A DNA stretch of 64,000 nt from Mucilaginibacter_A sp050954285. GTDB taxonomy: Bacteria; Bacteroidota; Bacteroidia; Sphingobacteriales; Sphingobacteriaceae. The stretch lies in assembly GCA_050954285.1 (NCBI GenBank), contig JBPBPL010000006.1:62001-126000 (forward strand), given 5' to 3'. Within the stretch, counting starts at the first letter, position 1; each line of letters opens with the position of its first letter. Both the position numbers and the translations under genes were made by a program. Positions 32,792 to 41,179 of this stretch are shown here, piece after piece. Below the pieces are notes generated by a model. The model did no database searches. It saw only the letters and a program-made list of their open reading frames with translations, and was not told where the DNA came from.

Positions 32792-33163
32792 ATGGAAGCA
32801 CAAAGTTTGCCAGTTAATTATCTTCCCATCATCTTTCAAATGATTGTAGCACTAGGGTTTGTATTTGCAACCATGCTGGCTACTCATAAATTAGGTCCTA
32901 AAAGAAGTACTAAGGATAAGTTAACACCATTTGAATCCGGCATAGAAGTTATTGGTAATGCCCGCACACCAGTATCTATTAAATATTTTTTGGTAGCAAT
33001 ACTGTTTGTTTTGTTTGATGTAGAGGTAATCTTTATGTATCCTTGGGCAGTTAATTTTCGTAATTTAGGTTCTGATGGAATGTTAGAGATGTTTGTTTTT
33101 ATGGGAACTCTACTTTTAGGTTTCATCTATATCATCAAAAAGAAAGCATTAGATTGGGATTGA
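32792..33163 (+). CDS. nuoA: NADH-quinone oxidoreductase subunit A
   Basis: 123 aa, three membrane helices. KDKLTPFESGIEVIGNARTPVSIKYFL in the first loop and FDVEVIFMYPWAVNF in the second helix are NuoA hallmarks. Membrane arm of complex I next to NuoH. First gene of the nuo operon. A motif copy lies inside at 32891. Confidence 0.95.
   Translation: MEAQSLPVNYLPIIFQMIVALGFVFATMLATHKLGPKRSTKDKLTPFESGIEVIGNARTPVSIKYFLVAILFVLFDVEVIFMYPWAVNFRNLGSDGMLEMFVFMGTLLLGFIYIIKKKALDWD
32891..32910 (-). repeat. Interspersed motif copy inside nuoA
   Basis: Minus strand GTACTTCTTTTAGGACCTAA, antisense, read as PKRST. It is the only copy between 26.3 and 35.3 kb. Confidence 0.6.
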
Positions 33164-33275
33164 TAGAATAATTCTAAATAAAATAACAATCTTAAAGCTT
33201 ACATTCTACAAAAATTATTATTGTAAATTTGTAGTTATCTTTTAAAAAAAGATGAGTTTTTTGTGTTAATCAAAT

Positions 33276-33818
33276 ATGAGTGATATAAAACTAGTTGAAG
33301 CACCTGCAGGTGTAGAAGGTTCAGGTTTTTTTGCTACTTCATTAGATAAAGCTGTAGGAATGGCTCGTTCTCATTCATTATGGCCATTACCGTTTGCAAC
33401 TTCTTGTTGCGGTATAGAGTTTATGGCTACTATGGGTTCCCATTATGATCTGGCACGTTTTGGCGCAGAACGTTTGAGTTTTTCTCCTCGTCAAGCAGAT
33501 TTACTAATGGTAATGGGTACAATTGCTAAAAAGATGGCTCCAGTTTTACGCCAAGTTTATCTACAGATGGCTGAACCGCGTTGGGTAATGGCTGTAGGTG
33601 CTTGTGCATCAAGCGGTGGTATTTTTGATACTTATTCTGTTTTGCAAGGAATCGATGAGATAATTCCTGTTGATGTATATGTACCAGGATGTCCTCCGCG
33701 ACCAGAAGGTATTATTGATGGATTTATGAATATTCAAAAATTGGTGCAAACAGAAAGTGGTAGACGTAGAGAGGCACCAGAATATAGAGAATTGATGGCA
33801 AAATATGGTATTCAATAA
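33276..33818 (+). CDS. nuoB: NADH-quinone oxidoreductase subunit B
   Basis: 180 aa. It holds the N2 [4Fe-4S] cluster next to the quinone site: FATSCCGIEFMATMGSHYD, MAVGACASSGGIFDTYSV and VYVPGCPPRPEGIIDG supply the cluster cysteines. Peripheral arm. The 112-nt gap before it has a TAAATTTG box (33224-33231), so it may have an extra promoter. Confidence 0.97.
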   Translation: MSDIKLVEAPAGVEGSGFFATSLDKAVGMARSHSLWPLPFATSCCGIEFMATMGSHYDLARFGAERLSFSPRQADLLMVMGTIAKKMAPVLRQVYLQMAEPRWVMAVGACASSGGIFDTYSVLQGIDEIIPVDVYVPGCPPRPEGIIDGFMNIQKLVQTESGRRREAPEYRELMAKYGIQ

Positions 33819-34321
33819 TGAGCAAAATTTTTATAGAAGAAGTTGCAAATCAATTGAGCGCTAAATTTGGAGAAAAAATTTCTTTGTTATCTAATTTATC
33901 TGATTTGTACAATTTTGAAACTTCGCGTGAGCAAATTATAGAAGTTTTATCATTTTTGAAATCAAACTCGCAGCTTCAATTTAATTATTTAACAGATTTA
34001 ACGGCGGTACATTATCCAGAAGAAGAAAAGCAGTTTGCAATAGTTTATCATTTGCATAGCTTTATAAATAATATCCGGATCAGGGTCAAAGTTTTTTTGA
34101 CAGACAACGACGTTCATATTCCCACAGCCACAACACTTTGGAATGGAGCAAATTGGATGGAAAGAGAAACATATGATTACTTTGGAATTCAGTTTGATGG
34201 GCATCCTGACTTACGCAGAATTTTGAATGTAGATGATATGACGGCTTTTCCTATGCGAAAAGAATTTCCATTAGAGGATCCAAACCGTGTAGATAAGAAA
34301 GATTATTTTTTTGGAAGATAG
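33818..34321 (+). CDS. nuoC: NADH-quinone oxidoreductase subunit C
   Basis: 167 aa. WMERETYDYFGIQFDGHPDLRRIL and FPLEDPNRVDKKDY are the NuoC (30-kDa subunit) signature. It is separate from NuoD, unlike the fused form in E. coli. Its start overlaps the nuoB stop by one base (TAATG). Confidence 0.95.
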   Translation: MSKIFIEEVANQLSAKFGEKISLLSNLSDLYNFETSREQIIEVLSFLKSNSQLQFNYLTDLTAVHYPEEEKQFAIVYHLHSFINNIRIRVKVFLTDNDVHIPTATTLWNGANWMERETYDYFGIQFDGHPDLRRILNVDDMTAFPMRKEFPLEDPNRVDKKDYFFGR

Positions 34322-34333
34322 AATTAAAATTTG

Positions 34334-35545
34334 ATGGAGAATTTTCCGGTTTTTTCTGATAATGATCCACAAGATTCACCCACAACGCTGAATCTTGGGC
34401 CAACCCATCCTGCAACGCATGGGGTATTCCAGAATGTTTTGCAGATGGATGGTGAACGAATTATAAGTGGTGTTTCTACCATCGGTTATATTCATCGCGC
34501 TTTCGAAAAAATTGCAGAGCATCGTCCTTTTTATCAGATTACACCACTAACAGATCGGATGAACTATTGCTCGTCACCCATAAATAACATGGGTTGGCAC
34601 ATGACGGTAGAAAAATTACTTGATATTAAAACACCAAAAAGGGTTGATTATTTGCGGGTGATTGTAATGGAACTGGCCCGCATTTCCGATCATATTATCT
34701 GTAACGGAGTTTTGGGAGTGGATACCGGTGCTTTTACAGGCTTCCTTTATATGATGGAATACCGGGAAGCCATTTATGAGATTTATGAAGAAGTTTGTGG
34801 TTCACGTTTAACGACAAACATTGGTAGAATTGGCGGATTTGAGCGTGATTTCAATGATATCGCATTTCGAAAAATTAAAAAGTTTTTGGTTGATTTTCCG
34901 CCCGTTTTGAAAGAGTTTGAATCCTTATTTAACCGTAACCGTATATTTGTTGATCGTACAAAAGGCGTTGCACCCGTTACTGCCGAAACTGCTTTAAGTT
35001 ATAGTTGGAGCGGACCATTATTACGTGCTACAGGAGTAGATTATGATGTGCGTGCAATGGAGCCCTACAGCTCTTATGAAGACTTTGACTTTGAAGTTCC
35101 GGTTGGTACAAATGGTGATGTTTATAGTCGTTTTTTAGTTCGGAACGAAGAAATGAAACAAAGCATGCGGATGATCGATCAGGCTTTAAAAATGATTGAA
35201 AAAGAACCAAAAGGTGTTTTCCATGCTGATGTACCTGATTATTATCTTCCCCCAAAACAGGAAGTTTATAATAACATGGAAGCCCTGATTTATCATTTTA
35301 AAATTGTAATGGGCGAAGTAATTACCCCGGTAAAAGAAGTATATCATGCAGTAGAAGGCGGCAATGGAGAATTAGGCTTTTACTTGATTAATGATGGTGG
35401 CCGAGCTCCTTATCGTTTGCACTTTCGAAGGCCAAGTTTTATCAATTATCAAATGTATGCACCCATGAGCCAAGGCATGTTACTTTCTGATGCAATTATC
35501 AACATGAGTAGTTTAAACGTTATTGCAGGAGAGTTAGATGCTTAA
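34334..35545 (+). CDS. nuoD: NADH-quinone oxidoreductase subunit D
   Basis: 403 aa from the ATG at 34334. LNLGPTHPATHGVFQ and YIHRAFEKIAEHRPFYQ line the quinone pocket (His-Gly and Tyr), VDRTKGVAPV follows and the end LNVIAGELDA is conserved. It overlaps nuoE by 8 nt. One motif copy is embedded at 35322. Confidence 0.96.
   Translation: MENFPVFSDNDPQDSPTTLNLGPTHPATHGVFQNVLQMDGERIISGVSTIGYIHRAFEKIAEHRPFYQITPLTDRMNYCSSPINNMGWHMTVEKLLDIKTPKRVDYLRVIVMELARISDHIICNGVLGVDTGAFTGFLYMMEYREAIYEIYEEVCGSRLTTNIGRIGGFERDFNDIAFRKIKKFLVDFPPVLKEFESLFNRNRIFVDRTKGVAPVTAETALSYSWSGPLLRATGVDYDVRAMEPYSSYEDFDFEVPVGTNGDVYSRFLVRNEEMKQSMRMIDQALKMIEKEPKGVFHADVPDYYLPPKQEVYNNMEALIYHFKIVMGEVITPVKEVYHAVEGGNGELGFYLINDGGRAPYRLHFRRPSFINYQMYAPMSQGMLLSDAIINMSSLNVIAGELDA
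35322..35342 (-). repeat. Interspersed motif copy inside nuoD
   Basis: Minus strand ATACTTCTTTTACC-GGGG-TAA, antisense, read as VKEVY. Confidence 0.6.
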
Positions 35546-36062
35546 AATTGAGGAAACCAATGTTGTTCACAAATTTTCACTTGAACTTTATCAGCAATTT
35601 CAGGAGATTACAAGTCGATATCCGGCAGAGTATCCAAAATCAGCTTTGTTACCGATTTTGCATGTCGTGCAGGCAGAGTTTGGTTGGTTAAGCGCAGATG
35701 CAATGGATAAGGTGGCTGAATATATAAACATTCAGCCTATTGAAGTTTACGAAGTGGCTTCTTTTTATACCATGTATTTTCTACGTCCGCAAGGAAAATA
35801 TATGCTCGAAGTTTGTCGTACTGGCCCTTGCTGTTTGGTTGGTGCCGAAAAAATCATGAAATACATCGAACAAAAATTAGGTGTAAAAGAAGGTGAGGTT
35901 ACACCAGATGGTTTATTTAGCTGGAGAGGTGTAGAATGTTTGGCTGCCTGTGGTTTTGCACCAGTTTTGCAGATCGGGCCGGAATATACTTTTTACGAAA
36001 ATTTAACGCCAGCATCAGTAGATCAATTAATTAGTGATTTAACTATTAAGGCTAATAACTAA
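35538..36062 (+). CDS. nuoE: NADH-quinone oxidoreductase subunit E
   Basis: 174 aa. A thioredoxin-like [2Fe-2S] protein (cluster N1a): the cysteines lie in CRTGPCCLVGAE and RGVECLAACGFAPVLQIG. Part of the NADH-oxidising tip with NuoF and NuoG. It overlaps nuoD. Confidence 0.95.
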   Translation: MLKIEETNVVHKFSLELYQQFQEITSRYPAEYPKSALLPILHVVQAEFGWLSADAMDKVAEYINIQPIEVYEVASFYTMYFLRPQGKYMLEVCRTGPCCLVGAEKIMKYIEQKLGVKEGEVTPDGLFSWRGVECLAACGFAPVLQIGPEYTFYENLTPASVDQLISDLTIKANN

Positions 36063-36063
36063 G

Positions 36064-36243
36064 ATGAAAAGATCCAAAATTGTAGCTTGGGATTTTGCGG
36101 TGATAATTGCAGCGGTACTGTTTTTATCAACCAAAAATTGGGATCATGTTAATTTAGTTATTGGATTTGAAACAGTGATAATTCTTATTTTCAGTTTAAA
36201 GCATCATTTGGATTATTATAAAATAGCTGGCAAAATTTATTAA
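36064..36243 (+). CDS. Small membrane protein within the nuo operon
   Basis: 59 aa, ATG 1 nt after the nuoE stop, ending 8 nt before nuoF, so it is clearly part of the operon by spacing. Two hydrophobic stretches: WDFAVIIAAVLFLST (about 9-23) and NLVIGFETVIILIFS (about 29-43), with a basic tail HHLDYYKIAGKIY. No known complex I subunit matches. It may assist complex I or be a lineage-specific addition. The first membrane segment is encoded by a motif copy. Confidence 0.8.
   Translation: MKRSKIVAWDFAVIIAAVLFLSTKNWDHVNLVIGFETVIILIFSLKHHLDYYKIAGKIY
36115..36137 (+). repeat. Interspersed motif copy (GT variant) in the 59-aa gene
   Basis: GTACTGTTTTTATC-AACC-AAAAA in sense, read as VLFLSTK. Confidence 0.7.
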
Positions 36244-36251
36244 TCAGCTTT

Positions 36252-37619
36252 ATGGAACGAAAATTACTTTTAGAACATATCAACGTACCAAACATCAATA
36301 CTTTTGATGTTTACCGCTCCAAAGGCGGTTATGCTGCTGTAGAAAAAGCCTTAAAAACACTTACTCCGGAAGAAATTGTGGAGGAAGTAAAAAAATCTGG
36401 TTTACGTGGTCGTGGTGGTGCAGGCTTTCCAACCGGAATGAAATGGAGTTTTCTGGCTAAGCCAGAAGGTGTTCCACGTTATTTGGTTTGCAATGCAGAT
36501 GAATCTGAACCTGGGACATTTAAAGACAGGTTTTTAATGACTAAAATTCCTCATCTTTTGATTGAAGGAATGATTATCGGCAGCTTTGCACTGGGTGCTA
36601 AAACTTCTTATATTTACGTTCGTGGCGAAATGATGCCTCAGATCCGAATTTTGGAAAAAGCTATTGCTGAAGCCAGAAACGCAGGTTTTTTAGGTAAAAA
36701 TATTTTGGGTACTGGTTACGATTTAGAGTTATACGTGCAGCCAGGTGGTGGTGCTTATATCTGCGGAGAAGAAACGGCTCTAATTGAATCATTGGAAGGG
36801 AAGCGTGGCAATCCACGTATTAAACCACCGTTTCCGGCAATTGCAGGTTTGTGGGGTTGCCCAACAGTTGTAAATAATGTAGAATCCATAGCTGCTGTAG
36901 TACCGATCATACGTGATGGTGGAGAAGAATATGCAAAAATTGGTATCGGTAGAAGCACCGGAACAAAACTGATTTCTGCTTCTGGAAACTTGGTAAAACC
37001 AGGAATTTATGAGATTGAATTAGGTCTTCCGGTTGAAGAATTTATTTATTCGGAAGAATACTGCGGAGGAATAGCTAATGGAAAACGCTTGAAAGCTGTA
37101 GTCGCAGGAGGATCATCTGTTCCAATTTTACCGGCTAACCTGATTACCAAAACGATCAATCAGGAAGCAAGATTAATGAGCTACGAATCCCTGTCAGATG
37201 GTGGTTTTGCCACAGGTTCGATGATGGGTTCGGGTGGATTTATTGCTTTTGATGAAGATCAGTGCATTGTACGAAATACCTGGAATTTTTCTCGATTTTA
37301 TCATCACGAAAGTTGTGGGCAATGTTCCCCTTGCCGCGAAGGAACTGGCTGGATGGAGAAAGTTTTGCATCGTCTGGAATATGGTCACGGTAAATTAAGT
37401 GATATTGACTTGCTGGTGGATGTATCTAAAAAAATTGAAGGTAATACAATTTGTCCGTTAGGTGATGCCGCTGCCTGGCCAGTTGCCAGTGCCATCCGTC
37501 ATTTCCGGGATGAATTTGAATGGCATGTAAAAGAGCCGCGGCTTTGTTTAGAACGCAATTACGGCTTGGCACATTACGCTAATCCTCTGCCAAAACCAGA
37601 ACCTGCAGTTGCAGTATAA
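36252..37619 (+). CDS. nuoF: NADH-quinone oxidoreductase subunit F
   Basis: 455 aa. GLRGRGGAGFPTGMKW binds NADH, GGGAYICGEETALIESLEG binds FMN, and SCGQCSPCREGT with the later NTICPLGD gives the four cysteines of cluster N3. It is the NADH entry point of complex I. An inverted motif pair (37630-37663) follows. Confidence 0.96.
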   Translation: MERKLLLEHINVPNINTFDVYRSKGGYAAVEKALKTLTPEEIVEEVKKSGLRGRGGAGFPTGMKWSFLAKPEGVPRYLVCNADESEPGTFKDRFLMTKIPHLLIEGMIIGSFALGAKTSYIYVRGEMMPQIRILEKAIAEARNAGFLGKNILGTGYDLELYVQPGGGAYICGEETALIESLEGKRGNPRIKPPFPAIAGLWGCPTVVNNVESIAAVVPIIRDGGEEYAKIGIGRSTGTKLISASGNLVKPGIYEIELGLPVEEFIYSEEYCGGIANGKRLKAVVAGGSSVPILPANLITKTINQEARLMSYESLSDGGFATGSMMGSGGFIAFDEDQCIVRNTWNFSRFYHHESCGQCSPCREGTGWMEKVLHRLEYGHGKLSDIDLLVDVSKKIEGNTICPLGDAAAWPVASAIRHFRDEFEWHVKEPRLCLERNYGLAHYANPLPKPEPAVAV

Positions 37620-37628
37620 AGAATAGCT

Positions 37629-37642
37629 AATAAAAGAAGCAT
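37629..37642 (-). repeat. Interspersed motif copy
   Basis: Minus strand ATGCTTCTTTTATT, left arm of the nuoF-nuoG hairpin. Confidence 0.85.
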
Positions 37643-37663
37643 CTATATAAATGCTTCTTTTAT
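37630..37663. terminator. Hairpin of inverted motif copies between nuoF and nuoG
   Basis: ATAAAAGAAGCAT and ATGCTTCTTTTAT form a perfect 13-bp stem with an 8-nt loop, followed by TAT-rich DNA. It sits inside an otherwise tight operon and may act as an attenuator. Confidence 0.75.
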
Positions 37664-37672
37664 CATACAAAA
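37651..37672 (+). repeat. Interspersed motif copy
   Basis: ATGCTTCTTTTATC-ATAC-AAAA, right arm of the nuoF-nuoG hairpin. Confidence 0.85.
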
Positions 37673-37708
37673 TAAATACTTGAATTTAAGTTTTACGGAT
37701 TGGATAAA

Positions 37709-38719
37709 ATGCCAGAAGAACAACTTGTTAAAGTTAACATAGACGGGATACCGGTAGAAGTAAGTCCGGGTACAACCATTTTAAATGCTGCAAGGCAGAT
37801 TGGTGGTGATATTGTTCCACCGGCTATGTGTTACTACTCCAAATTATCGGGTAGTGGTGGTAAGTGCCGTACGTGTTTGGTTAAAGTGAGTAAAGGTTCA
37901 GAAAAAGACCCGCGCCCGATGCCAAAGCTCGTTGCTTCCTGCCGTACTACGGTGATGGATGGGATGGAAGTGCAAAACATTACATCCGCAGAAGTAATTG
38001 AAGCCAGAAAAGGTATTGTAGAAATGCTGCTGATTAACCATCCGTTAGACTGCCCGATTTGCGATCAGGCTGGTGAATGTTCTTTGCAGGATTTGGGATA
38101 TGAACACGGCGCTGCAAAAACGCGTTACGAATTTGAACGCCGTCAGTTTGAACGGATCGATATTGGGGATAAAATTCAGTTGCATATGACACGCTGCATT
38201 TTATGTTACCGTTGCGTTTTTGTTGCTGATCAGATTACTGATCATCGCATCCACGGTATATTAAATCGAGGGGATCATTCTGAAATTTCCACTTATATTC
38301 ACCATGCAGTTGATAACGATTTCTCCGGAAATGTAATTGATGTTTGTCCGGTTGGTGCATTGACTGATAAAACTTTTCGCTTTAAAAACCGCGTTTGGTT
38401 TACTAAACCAGTCGAAGCAAATCGTGATTGCGATAAGTGTTGTGGTAAAGTAACACTGTGGTATAAAGGTGATGATGTTTTACGCGTGACTGGCCGCAAA
38501 GATGTTTATGGTGAAGTAGAAGAGTTTATATGTAATACCTGTCGTTTTGATCAAAAAAGAACTGCAGATTGGATAATTGAAGGACCGAGAAAAATTGCTA
38601 ATACTTCTGTAATCAGCTCCAATCACTACGATTCATTAAAGCCTTTGCCAGTAATTAAAAAGAATTTGGCTTTGCAGGAATCCAACAAAGAACAATTAGA
38701 ACGATATACCAGATTATAA
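37709..38719 (+). CDS. nuoG: NADH-quinone oxidoreductase subunit G, short form
   Basis: 336 aa from the ATG at 37709 (MPEEQLVKVNIDG). The [2Fe-2S] site is at CYYSKLSGSGGKCRTCLV with ASCRTT. The His/Cys [4Fe-4S] site is at HPLDCPICDQAGECSLQD, and the next at CILCYRCV with DVCPVGAL. The protein stops after CNTCRFDQKR, so the large molybdopterin-like domain of E. coli NuoG (about 900 aa) is absent. This short form is usual in Bacteroidota complex I. The stop overlaps nuoH by 1 nt. Confidence 0.93.
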   Translation: MPEEQLVKVNIDGIPVEVSPGTTILNAARQIGGDIVPPAMCYYSKLSGSGGKCRTCLVKVSKGSEKDPRPMPKLVASCRTTVMDGMEVQNITSAEVIEARKGIVEMLLINHPLDCPICDQAGECSLQDLGYEHGAAKTRYEFERRQFERIDIGDKIQLHMTRCILCYRCVFVADQITDHRIHGILNRGDHSEISTYIHHAVDNDFSGNVIDVCPVGALTDKTFRFKNRVWFTKPVEANRDCDKCCGKVTLWYKGDDVLRVTGRKDVYGEVEEFICNTCRFDQKRTADWIIEGPRKIANTSVISSNHYDSLKPLPVIKKNLALQESNKEQLERYTRL

Positions 38720-39762
38720 TGGAGCTATCATTAATTATAGAAAAATTTATTCTGGTTGCGATTATTTTCGGAATCAGTTTGGTAACGGCTATGTATTCTA
38801 CTTATGCCGAGCGTAAAGTAGCCGCCTTTTTGCAAGATCGTATTGGTCCGAACCGTGCCGGTCCGTTTGGTATTTTTCAGCCAATGGCCGATGGTGCCAA
38901 AATGTTTATGAAGGAAGAAATCATTCCTACGCAATCCAGTGGTTTATTGTTTATTATTGGCCCTTCACTAGCTATTTTAACCGCTTGTATTGGTTCGGCA
39001 GTAATCCCATGGGGACAAACTTTAACTATTGGTTCGAGAGTGATCGATTTGCAGGTTACTGATATCAACGTTGGGATCTTATACATTTTTGGTGTTGTTT
39101 CTTTAGGCGTTTATGGCATTATGATTGGTGGCTGGGCATCAAACAACAAATATTCTTTACTGGGAGCAATTCGTGCAGCCTCACAAAATATTAGTTACGA
39201 AATTGCAATGGGTTTATCCATCATTGCTTTACTGATGCTAACTGGCACATTAAGCTTAAAAGAAATTGTGCAGCAACAACATGGATTTTGGGCAAACGGT
39301 TGGTTTACCTGGAACTTTTTTCGTCAGCCCTTAGGGTTTTTAATTTTTATCATTTGTGCTTTTGCAGAAACTAATCGCAGTCCGTTCGATTTGCCGGAAT
39401 GTGAAACTGAACTGGTTGGCGGTTATCACACTGAATATTCTTCTATGAAGCTGGGTTTTTACTTGTTTGCAGAATATATCAACATGTTTATTTCTTCGGC
39501 AGTAATGGCAACGCTATATTTTGGTGGATACAATTTTCCATTTATGCATCATTTGGGATTGTCAGAAAATTTAGTAACTATTTTGGGTGTGGTTGCTCTG
39601 TTTGCCAAGATAATTTTCTTCATCTTCTTTTTTATGTGGGTAAGATGGACTATTCCACGGTTTCGTTATGATCAATTAATGGATTTAGGTTGGAAAGTAT
39701 TAATTCCACTCGCTATTGCCAACATCGTATTAACAGGTGTTTTTGCTACTATTTTTAAATAA
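38719..39762 (+). CDS. nuoH: NADH-quinone oxidoreductase subunit H
   Basis: 347 aa, eight to nine membrane helices. AERKVAAFLQDRIGPNRAGPFG, FAETNRSPFDLPECETELVGGYHTEYS and the ending WVRWTIPRFRYDQLMDLGWKVL are NuoH signatures. It forms the quinone chamber with NuoB and NuoD. Confidence 0.96.
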   Translation: MELSLIIEKFILVAIIFGISLVTAMYSTYAERKVAAFLQDRIGPNRAGPFGIFQPMADGAKMFMKEEIIPTQSSGLLFIIGPSLAILTACIGSAVIPWGQTLTIGSRVIDLQVTDINVGILYIFGVVSLGVYGIMIGGWASNNKYSLLGAIRAASQNISYEIAMGLSIIALLMLTGTLSLKEIVQQQHGFWANGWFTWNFFRQPLGFLIFIICAFAETNRSPFDLPECETELVGGYHTEYSSMKLGFYLFAEYINMFISSAVMATLYFGGYNFPFMHHLGLSENLVTILGVVALFAKIIFFIFFFMWVRWTIPRFRYDQLMDLGWKVLIPLAIANIVLTGVFATIFK

Positions 39763-39776
39763 TTTCCAACAGTTCC

Positions 39777-40274
39777 ATGGAATCTCTAACCAATAAAAAG
39801 AAAGTCCTCGAAGCAAAGCCACTCAATTTTTGGGAGCGTGCTTACCTGCCGGCTATATTATCAGGACTTTCTATCACCATAAAGCACTTTTTAAGAAAGC
39901 CGGTTACCATTAAATATCCGGAAGAAAAACGTGAATTTTCTGAAAACTACCGTGGTTTGCATTCTTTAAAAAGAGATGAAAAAGGACGGGAACGTTGCAC
40001 CGCTTGCGGATTATGTGCTTTATCCTGCCCGGCAGAAGCTATAACTATGATCGCTGCTGAACGTCAGCCAGGTGAGGAAAAATTATATCGCGAAGAAAAA
40101 TACGCTGCTGTTTATGAAATCAATATGCTGCGTTGTATTTTCTGCGGATTGTGTGAAGAAGCTTGTCCGAAAGAAGCCATTTATTTGGATGGCGATATCG
40201 TACAATCAGATTTTTTGCGAAAAGATTTCATCTACGGGAAAGACAAATTAGTTGAAGCACCCTTGAATCAATAA
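39777..40274 (+). CDS. nuoI: NADH-quinone oxidoreductase subunit I
   Basis: 165 aa. Two [4Fe-4S] ferredoxin motifs: CTACGLCALSCP (about 79-90) and CIFCGLCEEACP (about 121-132), giving clusters N6a and N6b. An N-terminal amphipathic helix anchors it to the membrane arm. Confidence 0.96.
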   Translation: MESLTNKKKVLEAKPLNFWERAYLPAILSGLSITIKHFLRKPVTIKYPEEKREFSENYRGLHSLKRDEKGRERCTACGLCALSCPAEAITMIAAERQPGEEKLYREEKYAAVYEINMLRCIFCGLCEEACPKEAIYLDGDIVQSDFLRKDFIYGKDKLVEAPLNQ

Positions 40275-40279
40275 GTTTT

Positions 40280-40320
40280 ATACCTTTGCCCCGTTCTTGC
40301 CCGGAGCAAAGGTATTTTTA
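40280..40320 (+). terminator. Hairpin between nuoI and nuoJ
   Basis: ATACCTTTGC pairs with GCAAAGGTAT, followed by TTTTTAG. It is terminator-like but lies within the nuo operon, so it may tune the output of the downstream membrane-arm genes. Confidence 0.7.
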
Positions 40321-40329
40321 GTTTAGCAC

Positions 40330-40818
40330 ATGAGTCTATTTTACTTCGTCGCATTCTTGTCCATATTTTTTTCACTAATGGTGATTTTCTCCAAAAATCC
40401 AGTCCATAGTGTACTTTACCTCATCCTTACTTTTTTTACCTTCACTATTCATTATTTTTTACTGAATGCTCAGTTCCTCGGAATTGTGAATTTCATTGTG
40501 TATATGGGTGCCATATTAGTACTGTTTTTATACACCTTAATGTTGATGAACTTAAATCATGAGACTGAGCCCCTTAAATCAAACCTGCTAAAAACTATTG
40601 GTGTGGTAGGTGGCGGATGTTTGTTGGTAACGCTTGTTGCCTCTTTAAAAATTTCTGGAAATTCTGAAATGGTTATTCTGAAAGATCCAAATCTTGGCTT
40701 GGTAAAAAATTTAGGCAAAGTGCTGTTTCATCAGTTTTTATTACCATTTGAAGTTTCCTCTATTTTGTTGTTATCTGCTATGGTTGGTGCCGTTTTATTA
40801 GCAAAAAAAGAATCCTGA
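40330..40818 (+). CDS. nuoJ: NADH-quinone oxidoreductase subunit J
   Basis: 162 aa, five membrane helices. NPVHSVLYLILTFF and FLGIVNFIVYMGAILVLFLY are NuoJ hallmarks. A motif copy is embedded at 40519, encoding VLFLY within the third helix. Confidence 0.95.
   Translation: MSLFYFVAFLSIFFSLMVIFSKNPVHSVLYLILTFFTFTIHYFLLNAQFLGIVNFIVYMGAILVLFLYTLMLMNLNHETEPLKSNLLKTIGVVGGGCLLVTLVASLKISGNSEMVILKDPNLGLVKNLGKVLFHQFLLPFEVSSILLLSAMVGAVLLAKKES
40519..40540 (+). repeat. Interspersed motif copy (GT variant) inside nuoJ
   Basis: GTACTGTTTTTATA-CACCTTAA, sense. The encoded residues are conserved in NuoJ, so this copy may be a chance match. Confidence 0.45.
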
Positions 40819-40821
40819 TCT

Positions 40822-41151
40822 ATGCAAAACATATCTAATGTTATCCAGACCATTCCGCTTAACCATTATATTTTGTTGAGCGCGATAATTTTTTCGATTG
40901 GTGTAGTTGGTGTTCTAACGCGTCGCAATGCCATCGTAATTTTCATGTCGGTTGAGTTGATGTTAAACTCTGTAAATCTGTTATTAACGGTTTTTTCGAT
41001 CTATAGGAATGATGCAGCCGGACAGGTTTTTGTGTTTTTTGTAATGGCCTTGGCTGCTGCAGAAGTAGCAGTTGGTTTGGCAATTATTGTAATGATTTAC
41101 CGCAACACCAATACCATCGATATAAATGTGTTAAACCGGTTAAAATGGTAA
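40822..41151 (+). CDS. nuoK: NADH-quinone oxidoreductase subunit K
   Basis: 109 aa, three membrane helices with the proton-path glutamates in FMSVELMLNSVNLLL and ALAAAEVAVGLAII. Starts 3 nt after nuoJ. Confidence 0.96.
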   Translation: MQNISNVIQTIPLNHYILLSAIIFSIGVVGVLTRRNAIVIFMSVELMLNSVNLLLTVFSIYRNDAAGQVFVFFVMALAAAEVAVGLAIIVMIYRNTNTIDINVLNRLKW

Positions 41152-41179
41152 ATATTTTAAATCAAAACGTAGCACGTTC

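Noticed and set aside
37709..38719. NuoG as a truncated pseudogene
   Set aside because: The iron-sulphur domains are complete, the end overlaps nuoH neatly, and a short NuoG is normal in Bacteroidota.
40519..40540. Strong claim for the nuoJ motif copy
   Set aside because: The encoded VLFLY residues are conserved in NuoJ, so the match may be coincidental; kept only as a low-confidence copy.
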